Origin: Candidatus Planktophila sp.
Lineage (GTDB): Bacteria; Actinomycetota; Actinomycetes; Nanopelagicales; Nanopelagicaceae
Length of the DNA stretch: 10,199 bases
Assembly (NCBI GenBank): GCA_024641555.1
Contig: JAHECV010000020.1
Location: 1,715 to 11,913, forward strand
Direction of reading: 5' to 3'
The notes under the pieces are model-generated. The model did no database searches and was not told the DNA's origin. It saw only the letters and a program-made list of their open reading frames with translations. Numbering within the stretch: position 1 is the first letter of the stretch; each line of letters starts with the position of its first letter. A program made the position numbers and the translations under genes. This document shows positions 1 to 6,000 of this stretch, piece by piece.

Positions 1-848
1 TTTTCGATAACGCCAATTACCCGCTGGTGAATTTGGTGTGCGATACGACCAGCGCGTTCGGCGACTTCTGCTGCAGCAATTTGTGGCGTTGTAACAACCA
101 CGATTTCAGAAGTTGGAATCAATTGTCCAAGTGAAATTGCAAGATCACCGGTTCCAGGTGGAAGGTCTATCAGCAATAGATCTAGGTCGCCCCAGTAAGC
201 ATCAGATAGGAGTTGTTCGAGAACACGGTGTAACAGCGGACCGCGGTAGGCAACGGCATCGGCGCGCTCTGGTTTAAACATTTCCATTGAAACCACTTTT
301 ACACCGTAGGCTTCAAGGGGAATAAACATTTGGTCGATCGCGGTAGGCCTTTGCCCCATTAACCCCATTAATCGTGGGATCGAATGGCCGTAGACGTCGG
401 CATCGAGAATACCTACTCGTAGCCCTTTACTGGCGGCGGCAACTGCCAAGTTGGTCGTTAGTGATGATTTTCCAACTCCACCCTTACCGGACGCTACGCC
501 AACTACGCGAGTTAAGGATTCAGGCTGTGCAAATGGAATAAATTTCTCACGGCCTCCACGCAAAAGTTTTTTTACATTATTTCGCTGCTCTTCGCTCATT
601 ACTCCGAAAGTAATTTCGACTTTTGTAATTCCATCTACTTTGGAAACCGCCTCGGTAATGTCGCTGCGGAGTCGATCCTGCATCGGGCAACCAGAGATGG
701 TAAGAAGAATATTTAATTTTGCGATACCGCTCTGGATATCAACGGCCTCAACCATTCCGAGCTCTGGGAGTGGGCGATGAAGTTCTGGATCAGAAACTGT
801 CGCTAATGCGGCGTTGACTTGATCGAAGATTATTGAAGGTGATGTCAT
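1..848 (-). CDS. mrp: Mrp/ApbC-family Fe-S cluster carrier P-loop ATPase (3' end off the window)
   Basis: My reading of the minus strand from the ATG at 848 gives 282 residues without a stop to the left edge, so the C-terminal part is missing; family members are usually about 370-390 residues. Residues 1-90 form a MIP18/DUF59-type domain with an SGCPM motif near residue 54. The nucleotide-binding domain follows: a deviant Walker A motif GKGGVGKS at 121-128, LDADVYGHSIPRLMG at 148-162, and LLIDLPPGTGD at 225-235. This is the signature of the Mrp/Ind1/NBP35 family, which binds and transfers iron-sulfur clusters in the cytoplasm. The CXXC cluster-binding region would lie beyond the edge. The ATG overlaps the tatB stop as ATGA (845-848), which suggests translational coupling. 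The identification is firm; the acceptor proteins cannot be inferred. Confidence 0.95.
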   Translation of the reverse strand, partial: MTSPSIIFDQVNAALATVSDPELHRPLPELGMVEAVDIQSGIAKLNILLTISGCPMQDRLRSDITEAVSKVDGITKVEITFGVMSEEQRNNVKKLLRGGREKFIPFAQPESLTRVVGVASGKGGVGKSSLTTNLAVAAASKGLRVGILDADVYGHSIPRLMGLMGQRPTAIDQMFIPLEAYGVKVVSMEMFKPERADAVAYRGPLLHRVLEQLLSDAYWGDLDLLLIDLPPGTGDLAISLGQLIPTSEIVVVTTPQIAAAEVAERAGRIAHQIHQRVIGVIE

Positions 849-1153
849 AGAAGATCTGGGTCAATCTTGGCGGTGAATTTTGGGTCTTTTTCTGCTGCAT
901 CGATCTCGTCAAGGGCGTTGGAGATATGTTTCTTAATAAAAGTCTTGGGGCGCAGATCCGATGGGGAGAGATCCTCAAAGCCTGGCCCTAAATTCTCGCG
1001 AAGTTCCGAAGTTGCAGTAGTGGCCAAGGCGCGAACCTTCTTAATTAACTTTGCTGCATCAACTGCTAAATGTGGCAAACGATCGGGTCCGACCAAGATG
1101 ACGGCGAGAATTGCCAGCCCAAATATCTCACCAGCACCGAAGTCGAAGAACAT
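845..1153 (-). CDS. tatB: Twin-arginine translocase subunit TatB (or TatA/B-like)
   Basis: This 102-residue protein has the TatA/B layout: a very short N-terminus, one transmembrane helix at about residues 8-22, a hinge with GPDRLP at 22-27, then an amphipathic helix (HLAVDAAKLIKKVRAL) and a charged, probably flexible tail. TatB works with TatC to recognise folded twin-arginine substrates at the cytoplasmic membrane. The position directly after htrA matches the actinobacterial htrA-tatB arrangement, which favours TatB over TatA. The ATG at 1153 is the only start that keeps the helix at the N-terminus. No Shine-Dalgarno is visible, but TAGTAT lies 8 nt upstream of the start. The gene overlaps mrp by 4 nt and lies 41 nt after htrA. 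tatA and tatC are not in this window. Confidence 0.85.
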   Translation of the reverse strand: MFFDFGAGEIFGLAILAVILVGPDRLPHLAVDAAKLIKKVRALATTATSELRENLGPGFEDLSPSDLRPKTFIKKHISNALDEIDAAEKDPKFTAKIDPDLL

Positions 1154-1161
1154 AGTTATTG

Positions 1162-1167
1162 ATACTA
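1162..1167 (-). promoter_or_regulatory. Possible -10 element of tatB
   Basis: The minus strand reads TAGTAT, then 8 nt, then the tatB ATG. This fits the actinobacterial TANNNT -10 consensus at a distance that would start transcription at or next to the start codon. No convincing -35 box is seen. The 41-nt htrA-tatB gap is otherwise unexplained and lacks a Shine-Dalgarno. Confidence 0.35.
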
Positions 1168-1194
1168 CTAGTTAATCAACTTCTGATGACTCAG

Positions 1195-2328
1195 TTACTT
1201 GCCAGCGGTCAAGGTAACCGATGCGGTGGCGGTAACGCCGTTGCGAGTATAGGTAAGTTGCACAGTATCCCCCACGCTCTTAGAGCGGATCGCAACGATT
1301 AACTCTTCCGCAGAAGTAATTGTTCTACCGTCAAACTTGGTAATTAGATCACCGGCTTTAAGTCCGGCCTTTGCAGCTGGGCCGCCAGGCAGAATCGCTT
1401 TATCGTTCTTTGCGATTTGTGCCCCGTCTCCCTCAAATTTCATATCAATCGAAACGCCAAGTACCGGGTAAGTTGCTTTGCCATTCTTAATAAGTTGATC
1501 CGCTGTTTTGCGTGCTTGATTTATTGGAATTGCAAAACCTAATCCAATAGAACCAGATTGTGAACCGAATGATGAACCTAGCGTTGCTATCGCAGAGTTA
1601 ATTCCAATAACGGCGCCGGTTGAATCCACAAGTGGCCCCCCTGAATTACCTGGATTTATTGCGGCATCAGTTTGCAAAGCGTTAATAAATGAATTATCGC
1701 TACCGGTTTCGCCAGCGGTAACTGCGCGGTTCTTGGCGCTGATAATTCCGAGCGTAACGGTTCCGGATAGTCCGAGAGGGGAACCAATTGCAATTACTGA
1801 ATCTCCAACTGCCACTTTGTCGCTATCTCCTAATTGGAGAGCGGTTAGTCCAGTCGTTGCAATTTTCAATACTGCTAAATCATAAGAAGAATCTCGGCCA
1901 ACCACCTTGGCTACATATTTCTGACCGTTATTAAGAGTTACATCGATTGATCCATTTGATGTGACAGCTCCGGCAATCACGTGATTATTGGTCAGGATGT
2001 AGCCGTTGCTCTCGATTACAAAGCCAGTTCCGGTCGAACCACCGTCTTTTGTCGTAGCTTCAATCGAAACTACCGATGGAATAACACGTTGTGCGATATC
2101 AGCTACTGAACCAGGTGCGCGTTCAACAGAGTTTGTTACACGAGATAAATTAATTGAATGACCGAATAAAGAGCCTGAAGAAGATGCCCCAAATATTGCT
2201 CCTACAAGACCGGCAACAAATGCAAGAAGAATTGCATTAGAACGTGTGATGAAATTTGCTTTGCCGTTGCGCGAGGCGGGCACCCACCATGGTCCAGGAT
2301 TTTGTCCGCTGCTAAGAGGAGAAGTCAT
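1195..2328 (-). CDS. htrA: HtrA/DegP-type membrane-anchored serine protease with PDZ domain
   Basis: This 377-residue protein degrades or refolds damaged proteins outside the cytoplasmic membrane. It has a short cytoplasmic N-terminus with a PWW motif, one transmembrane segment at about 31-50, and a trypsin-like domain at about 75-275. The catalytic triad is visible as His116 (TNNHV), Asp150 (SSYDLAVLK) and Ser229 (NPGNSGGP). A single PDZ domain spans about 285-375 (PAAKAGLKAGDLI, then FDGRTI). This matches the actinobacterial HtrA/PepD architecture. The cytoplasmic tail is short compared with the long one I recall in M. tuberculosis HtrA. The ATG at 2328 lies 12 nt after the methyltransferase stop, with a weak AGGA about 10 nt upstream. 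In many actinobacteria sigE-rseA lies just upstream; here it is absent. Confidence 0.93.
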   Translation of the reverse strand: MTSPLSSGQNPGPWWVPASRNGKANFITRSNAILLAFVAGLVGAIFGASSSGSLFGHSINLSRVTNSVERAPGSVADIAQRVIPSVVSIEATTKDGGSTGTGFVIESNGYILTNNHVIAGAVTSNGSIDVTLNNGQKYVAKVVGRDSSYDLAVLKIATTGLTALQLGDSDKVAVGDSVIAIGSPLGLSGTVTLGIISAKNRAVTAGETGSDNSFINALQTDAAINPGNSGGPLVDSTGAVIGINSAIATLGSSFGSQSGSIGLGFAIPINQARKTADQLIKNGKATYPVLGVSIDMKFEGDGAQIAKNDKAILPGGPAAKAGLKAGDLITKFDGRTITSAEELIVAIRSKSVGDTVQLTYTRNGVTATASVTLTAGK

Positions 2329-2340
2329 AGATGCATCTTC

Positions 2341-2967
2341 CTATAACTTGGTGGCGAGTAACAAACCATCGCCGGTAGGTATAAGTGAAACCACCCAATT
2401 CTCTGATTCATTTTTCAATGATTTCCCAGATTCGCGCAGGGCGACAGTCTTAGGATCGCGTTGCGCGGGATCAGAAACTTTTGATCCGCCAAAGAAATTA
2501 TCGATTACAAATACACCACCGCTTCGTAGAATTCGATGCGCCTGCGTTATTGCAAATGGTAAATCTTCGGGGTTGTGGCGAAAGATAACTAAATCGTAGG
2601 CACGATCGGCAAGTTTGGTCATGACATCCATAACCGGGTTGGTAATTAAGCGAAATCGTGCGGGTGCAATTTCTGCTTCGCTAAAGGCAGTCTTTGCGAT
2701 GTTGCTGTGTTCCATCTCATCATCAATTGAAGTCAAAGTGCCGCTCGAGAGCATGCCCTCTAAAACCCAGAGCGCTCCTACGCCAGAACCGGTTCCGATT
2801 TCAACAACAGACTGTGCAGAGAGATTGTGTGCCAAATGTTTTAGGTAAGCACCTGCTCCAGATGTGGCATCTGTGACACCGATTTCTTCGCCACGGGCGC
2901 GGGCGTTTTTCTTAACTTCATCTTCTGGGATAAAGCTTTCGGCAAACGAATGAGGATCGATGATCAT
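2341..2967 (-). CDS. Class I SAM-dependent O-methyltransferase (Rv1220c-like)
   Basis: This is a methyltransferase of the caffeoyl-CoA/catechol O-methyltransferase-like family (Methyltransf_3), 208 residues from the ATG at 2967. The SAM-binding motif VEIGTGSGVG lies at 55-64 and the acidic ribose-binding region LTSIDDEMEHS at 78-88. A VIDNFFGGSKVSDPAQRD stretch at 154-171 is typical of the group. I chose the start at 2967 because it overlaps the aminopeptidase stop as ATGA, like tatB-mrp; an ATG at 2985 would add six residues and overlap by 22 nt. Neither start has a Shine-Dalgarno. The position before htrA matches Rv1220c. The usual acidic metal ligand after YDLV appears as Arg130 (YDLVIFRHNPED), so metal dependence is doubtful. 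The substrate is unknown. Confidence 0.85.
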   Translation of the reverse strand: MIIDPHSFAESFIPEDEVKKNARARGEEIGVTDATSGAGAYLKHLAHNLSAQSVVEIGTGSGVGALWVLEGMLSSGTLTSIDDEMEHSNIAKTAFSEAEIAPARFRLITNPVMDVMTKLADRAYDLVIFRHNPEDLPFAITQAHRILRSGGVFVIDNFFGGSKVSDPAQRDPKTVALRESGKSLKNESENWVVSLIPTGDGLLLATKL

Positions 2968-4466
2968 GAGAGAGATGTTAGCCATTCGATAAGCAAACGC
3001 ACGCCGAATCCAGTGCCACCTTTAGGGTTTTCTCCAGAATCACTATCGCTGCGTGCAACCCCAGCGATATCTAAATGAACCCAAGTGTGACTGTCCACAA
3101 AATGTTCGAGAAAGAGTGCAGCAGTAACGGAGCCGGCGCTAAATTTCTTCTTGCCTGTAACATGGCTCAGATCGGCAATGGGGCTTTGAAGCGCATCTTG
3201 GTAATCATCTACGAGTGGCATATGCCAAACCCGATCGCCAGAGCGTTCTCCTGCTTCCGCAAAACTTTTTGCTACTTTTTCGTTTCGGGTATACATCGCT
3301 GCATGTTGGCGACCAAGTCCCAAAGTCGCCGCACCTGTCAGCGTTGCGATATCAATCAAATAATCTGGGTTTAAATTCTTAACGGCATAAGCCAATCCAT
3401 CGGCAAGTACTAAACGACCCTCGGCATCGGTATCAAGGACTTCTACAGTTTTGCCGCCGTATTGCGTTATTACATCGCTGGGACGCTGCGATGTCCCAGA
3501 TAAAGCATTTTCGGCGAGCATCATTAAAACCGTTACTTGAACCTGTGGTTGAAAATAGGGCAGCGCAGAAATTGCACCCAGTGCAGCCGCAGAACCGGAC
3601 ATATCTGATTTCATAGGCGCCATAATTTCGTAAGGTCGCTTTAGCGAAACGCCACCTGTGTCATAAGTGATTCCCTTACCGACAATAACTACATGCGGAA
3701 GTATTCCTGCAGTTTTTTTCTTCCCGCGCGGATGATAGGTAATTTCCACAAAGCGCGGCCCGGGTTTTGGTGATGAATTACCGACCGCCCTTAGGCCACC
3801 GAATTCAGCAAGATCTTTACCTGATAAAACTTTTATTTCTAAGCCGGTTTCGCCAGCTATCTTCACCGCTTCATCAGCCAGCCAGAGTGGGGTTTTAATA
3901 TTCGCCGGCGTATGAATCAAATCTCGAGTCTGCGAAATCGCGTTGGCAATAACAGAGGCGCTATCAATAACTTTGGGGTTATCGGTGGCAAATAGAAAAA
4001 GCGGAATCTCTTGAATCGGCCCAGTCTTTTGAGTCCAAATATATGCACCAAGTTGAACTGAGATTGCAAAAGTTTTAAGCGCTTCATCTTTTGCAACAGA
4101 GAGTGCAGCAATAGTTTGCGCTTTGCCGCGGCCTTTTCGCCCGAGAGCAGCGCCGGCTTGACGTAGTGCAGGATTTGTTTCATCTCCGAGACCGATTAAC
4201 AGAATTCGATCTGCCGCAAAGCCTTCGGTGGCCACAGGAACTTCAAATATTTCACCAGCTTTTCCGGTAGCTGAAAAAAATGACAACTCATCACGTAGGT
4301 CTATCTCGAAAGTATCTTCTAATTTCTTTATCAGAGATGAGTGAAATGGAAAATTGACTTCTGTTTTTCCATCTGCGCTTTTTTGTGTAAATCCAATTGC
4401 GATCGCTTGAACATCTGCGAGCGCGTCCTGAAAAGTTTTAGGGTCTACAGCGATTGGCTGGAGCAC
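2964..4466 (-). CDS. pepA: Leucyl aminopeptidase, family M17
   Basis: This 500-residue cytoplasmic, two-metal aminopeptidase releases N-terminal amino acids from peptides. The N-terminal domain (about 1-165) is variable. The catalytic domain carries the M17 residues: Lys264 and Asp269 (GKGITYDTGG), Lys276 (SLK), Asp288 (MKSDMSG), and Asp347, Glu349 and Arg351 (TDAEGRLVLADGL). These align by motif with E. coli PepA K270, D275, K282, D293, D352, E354 and R356. The residue usually Asn in NTDAEGR is Asp345 here. The start codon is GTG (4464-4466), 9 nt after the DUF3117 stop, with no strong Shine-Dalgarno. The tight spacing suggests co-transcription with DUF3117. The downstream methyltransferase overlaps its stop by 4 nt (or 22 nt with the longer start). 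Confidence 0.95.
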   Translation of the reverse strand: MLQPIAVDPKTFQDALADVQAIAIGFTQKSADGKTEVNFPFHSSLIKKLEDTFEIDLRDELSFFSATGKAGEIFEVPVATEGFAADRILLIGLGDETNPALRQAGAALGRKGRGKAQTIAALSVAKDEALKTFAISVQLGAYIWTQKTGPIQEIPLFLFATDNPKVIDSASVIANAISQTRDLIHTPANIKTPLWLADEAVKIAGETGLEIKVLSGKDLAEFGGLRAVGNSSPKPGPRFVEITYHPRGKKKTAGILPHVVIVGKGITYDTGGVSLKRPYEIMAPMKSDMSGSAAALGAISALPYFQPQVQVTVLMMLAENALSGTSQRPSDVITQYGGKTVEVLDTDAEGRLVLADGLAYAVKNLNPDYLIDIATLTGAATLGLGRQHAAMYTRNEKVAKSFAEAGERSGDRVWHMPLVDDYQDALQSPIADLSHVTGKKKFSAGSVTAALFLEHFVDSHTWVHLDIAGVARSDSDSGENPKGGTGFGVRLLIEWLTSLS

Positions 4467-4475
4467 AAGTGCTAC

Positions 4476-4655
4476 TTACTTCTTGATAAGTGCTACAGCT
4501 GCTTCAAGGGCGGCGCTGAGATTATTTGCTTCTTGGGCATTGAGTTCTACGACTAGGCGTCCGCCACCTTCGAGAGGAATTCGCATAACGAGCGAGCGGG
4601 CTTCCTTAGTTACTTCCATGGGTCCATCACCAGTACGAGGTTTCATGGCTGCCAT
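4476..4655 (-). CDS. DUF3117 family protein (Rv1211-like)
   Basis: This 59-residue protein is read from the ATG at 4655 to the TAA at 4476. It begins MAAMKPRTGDGPMEVTKE and contains MRIPLEGGGRLVVEL at about 24-38, followed by a short helix and KK at the end. These are the hallmarks of DUF3117, a small family nearly confined to Actinobacteria. The M. tuberculosis member Rv1211 has been described as a calmodulin-like protein; I see no EF-hand here and assign no function. It has the best ribosome-binding site in the window, AAAGGAG 8 nt upstream. A second in-frame ATG three codons later is less well placed. It sits 9 nt before pepA and after a 106-nt leader that may be structured. Confidence 0.9.
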   Translation of the reverse strand: MAAMKPRTGDGPMEVTKEARSLVMRIPLEGGGRLVVELNAQEANNLSAALEAAVALIKK

Positions 4656-4663
4656 GGGGAGAA

Positions 4664-4670
4664 CTCCTTT
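4664..4670 (-). promoter_or_regulatory. Strong Shine-Dalgarno of the DUF3117 gene
   Basis: AAAGGAG on the minus strand, 8 nt before the ATG at 4655, is a near-perfect match to the anti-Shine-Dalgarno. It settles the start codon. It stands out because most other genes here lack one. Confidence 0.8.
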
Positions 4671-4723
4671 GATACTTAAAATCGGCCATCTTGCGCCGTT
4701 GGCTAATGCAGAGGAGAAGTATC
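4671..4723 (-). repeat. 7-bp inverted repeat in the leader of DUF3117
   Basis: On the minus strand GATACTT (4723-4717) and AAGTATC (4677-4671) are exact complements separated by 39 nt. The 3' arm directly abuts the Shine-Dalgarno. A CTCCTC stretch (4716-4711) directly follows the 5' arm and could pair instead with the Shine-Dalgarno AGGAG. The 39-nt loop also holds a short GCC-AAC-GGC hairpin. It may be a translational control element or coincidence. The 106-nt interval between the flanking genes shows no other feature and no TANNNT close to the start. Confidence 0.35.
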
Positions 4724-4761
4724 TCGCAGATCGGGCTCAGTATGAAATCGGAAATGGGGGT

Positions 4762-4956
4762 TTAGCCCATGCCAAGCAGGGAAGTTATGCGAGATTTTCC
4801 TGATTCCATTACCGCCGAAACCGATTTTTCAGGAACCCCTAAAAGAGTGGCGATTTCAGAGATCGTCATAGACCGCAGGTAGTGCAAGGAGAGGATTATC
4901 CGCTCCTCTTCCGGCAACTGCGCCAAGGCATCGGCCAAGGTCTGGGGCGCGGTCAT
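4762..4956 (-). CDS. Small sigma-70 region 4-like helix-turn-helix protein
   Basis: This 64-residue protein consists almost only of a sigma factor region 4. A helix at about 5-28 carries LPEEERIILSLHYL, then a helix-turn-helix at about 30-56 reads MTISEIATLLGVPEKSVSAVMESG. ECF sigma factors carry this domain at the C-terminus to contact the -35 element, but region 2 (core binding and -10 melting) is missing. The reading frame stays open upstream to 5043 but offers no ATG, GTG or TTG, so the ATG at 4956 is the only plausible start and the protein is genuinely short. It lies 13 nt after the SRPBCC gene. TAACCT 7 nt upstream may be its own -10. It could be a DNA-binding regulator, an anti-sigma-like partner or a sigma remnant; the sequence does not decide. 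Confidence 0.8.
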   Translation of the reverse strand: MTAPQTLADALAQLPEEERIILSLHYLRSMTISEIATLLGVPEKSVSAVMESGKSRITSLLGMG

Positions 4957-4963
4957 AGGCCCA

Positions 4964-4969
4964 AGGTTA
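4964..4969 (-). promoter_or_regulatory. Possible -10 element of the sigma region 4 gene
   Basis: TAACCT on the minus strand is followed by 7 nt and the ATG at 4956. The geometry would give a leaderless transcript. It lies in the 13-nt gap behind the SRPBCC gene. No clear -35 is visible. Confidence 0.4.
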
Positions 4970-5422
4970 CTAGCGTGGGCGTAGCGATGTAGAGAGGCGA
5001 GCCAACGAGATTCGAACGCCCAACCAGAGAAATGGCGCGAAGATTAGAAATTTTAAGCGCGAACACTCGATGGTCTCAGACCAATCGAATTTTGTAGAGT
5101 CGTTAGCTATGGGCGTTAACTCAAACGATCCAGTTCCTTTAAGAATTTTGCCAGTATGAACAACATCGCATATTGAAGGTGGCTGCCATTTAGTTACGAC
5201 CATTGTGTCTAACAAACCGATAGCTGCAAACTTTGGATAAAACTTATATAGCGGTCCAGTAAATGCCGAGATTGAAGTTCCAACTCCATCACGAATCTCT
5301 GATGTCACCCAAACTTTGGTCTGCAACATCCAATTGCCTTGTGACTCCCAATCAGCGATCGCCTGCCATGCAAGATCTTGCGAACATGGAAGCGAGATTG
5401 AAATCCGCAATGTGTTAGGCAT
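4970..5422 (-). CDS. SRPBCC (START/Bet v1-like) domain protein
   Basis: This 150-residue protein has the helix-grip layout of the SRPBCC or polyketide cyclase/dehydrase-like superfamily. It starts with a beta strand (LRISISLPCSQDLAWQAIADW), has central strands including GTSISAFTGP and GTGSFELTPI, and a late KFDWSE strand at about 113-118. It ends in a long amphipathic helix (FAPFLWLGVRISLARLSTSL). Such proteins bind hydrophobic ligands in a cavity; no catalytic residue or ligand can be named. No signal peptide is seen. It begins 11 nt after the LOG stop. TAAAGT lies 8 nt before its ATG and there is no Shine-Dalgarno. Its place between LOG and the small sigma-like gene suggests the same transcription direction but no particular pathway. 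Confidence 0.75.
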   Translation of the reverse strand: MPNTLRISISLPCSQDLAWQAIADWESQGNWMLQTKVWVTSEIRDGVGTSISAFTGPLYKFYPKFAAIGLLDTMVVTKWQPPSICDVVHTGKILKGTGSFELTPIANDSTKFDWSETIECSRLKFLIFAPFLWLGVRISLARLSTSLRPR

Positions 5423-5430
5423 TGATGTTA

Positions 5431-5436
5431 ACTTTA
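5431..5436 (-). promoter_or_regulatory. Possible -10 element of the SRPBCC gene
   Basis: TAAAGT on the minus strand overlaps the LOG stop codon and sits 8 nt before the ATG at 5422. The region is AT-rich, so the match is weaker evidence than elsewhere. No -35 at standard spacing was found. Confidence 0.3.
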
Positions 5437-5970
5437 TTTACTACTTGCAATATCAAGAGCTTGATCAACGTTACGTGCCCAATGTAAAAGTTCTCGTTGT
5501 CCAGGTTTTACAAAACCGTGATCCTCTAAATGGTCAATCAAAGTAGCCAACGGCGCATAAAGATCATATGGATCTAAGACGATCACTGGCTTGTGGTGAA
5601 ATTTTAAGAATCGGCCAACCCAGATTTCAAAGAGCTCCTCTAAAGTTCCAATACCGCCAGGAAGTGCTATGAATGCATCAGATAAATCCTCAATCATCGC
5701 CTTGCGGTTTCGCATGGAATCCACGACATGAAGTTCATCGCACTCTTTATCTGCAAATTCAATATCGACTAAGCGCTGCGGGATGACTCCAATTGTTTTA
5801 CCTCCTGCGCTACGGGCGCCTCGTGAAACCGCTCCCATCGTCGAGATATGGCCTCCGCCTGATACCAACTCCCACGAACGGGCGGCGATACCAGCACCAA
5901 GAGAATGCGCGAGGTCGATATATTTTGGATCGATCGACTGTGATGAAGAGCAGTAAACGGCGATACGCAT
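5434..5970 (-). CDS. LOG-family cytokinin-riboside-5'-monophosphate phosphoribohydrolase-like protein
   Basis: This is a 178-residue protein of the Rossmann-like LOG family (TIGR00730), once misnamed lysine decarboxylase. The family hydrolyses the N-glycosidic bond of nucleoside 5'-monophosphates. It starts MRIAVYCSSS, has SGGGHISTMGAVSRGA at 37-52, MRNRKAMI at 86-93, and the catalytic and phosphate-binding PGGIGTLEE at 104-112. The ATG at 5970 gives the standard family N-terminus. A longer frame from 6042 would overlap dapD's coding region and adds only a basic, non-conserved stretch. The start is divergent from dapD across 30 bp, and TATCCT sits 7 nt before the ATG. The M. tuberculosis counterpart Rv1205 lies in the same neighbourhood as dapD. 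The natural substrate is not evident. Confidence 0.9.
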   Translation of the reverse strand: MRIAVYCSSSQSIDPKYIDLAHSLGAGIAARSWELVSGGGHISTMGAVSRGARSAGGKTIGVIPQRLVDIEFADKECDELHVVDSMRNRKAMIEDLSDAFIALPGGIGTLEELFEIWVGRFLKFHHKPVIVLDPYDLYAPLATLIDHLEDHGFVKPGQRELLHWARNVDQALDIASSK

Positions 5971-5977
5971 GAGCCAA

Positions 5978-5983
5978 AGGATA
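5978..5983 (-). promoter_or_regulatory. Possible -10 element of the LOG gene
   Basis: TATCCT on the minus strand lies 7 nt before the ATG at 5970, so transcription would start on the start codon. AAGACA, a partial -35 match, lies 18 nt further upstream, over the first codons of dapD. Confidence 0.45.
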
Positions 5984-5988
5984 GGGGT

Positions 5989-5994
5989 TAGGCT
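5989..5994 (+). promoter_or_regulatory. Possible -10 element of dapD
   Basis: TAGGCT on the plus strand sits 6 nt before the dapD ATG, placing the expected transcription start at or next to the first base of the gene. No good -35 is seen. An AGGGG at 5983-5987 is too far upstream (13 nt) to be a good Shine-Dalgarno. Confidence 0.45.
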
Positions 5995-6000
5995 TATCGC

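Noticed and set aside
867..1175. Plus-strand open frame of 102 codons opposite tatB.
   Set aside because: It is the antisense shadow of tatB; it has no ribosome site and no recognisable protein features, while tatB on the other strand is clear.
4627..4689. A 20-codon minus-strand frame from an ATG in the DUF3117 leader, overlapping DUF3117 out of frame.
   Set aside because: It has no Shine-Dalgarno or close TANNNT, and its composition looks random; a regulatory upstream frame is possible but unsupported.
4755..4771. ATGGG...CCCAT stem at the end of the sigma region 4 gene as a terminator.
   Set aside because: Only 5 bp, overlapping the last codons and with no T-run after it.
4483..4803. Plus-strand open frame of 106 codons across DUF3117, its leader and the end of the sigma region 4 gene.
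   Set aside because: DUF3117 on the minus strand has strong family motifs and a perfect Shine-Dalgarno; the opposite frame has neither.
5005..5021. TTCGAAT on the minus strand in a GGGCG...CTCGT context, resembling a tRNA T-arm.
   Set aside because: The flanking five bases on each side do not form a stem, no other tRNA arms or acceptor stem are present, and the site lies inside the SRPBCC coding region.
4970..5043. Possible N-terminal extension of the sigma region 4 protein into the SRPBCC gene.
   Set aside because: The frame is open but contains no ATG, GTG or TTG, and the encoded stretch does not resemble sigma region 2 or a linker.
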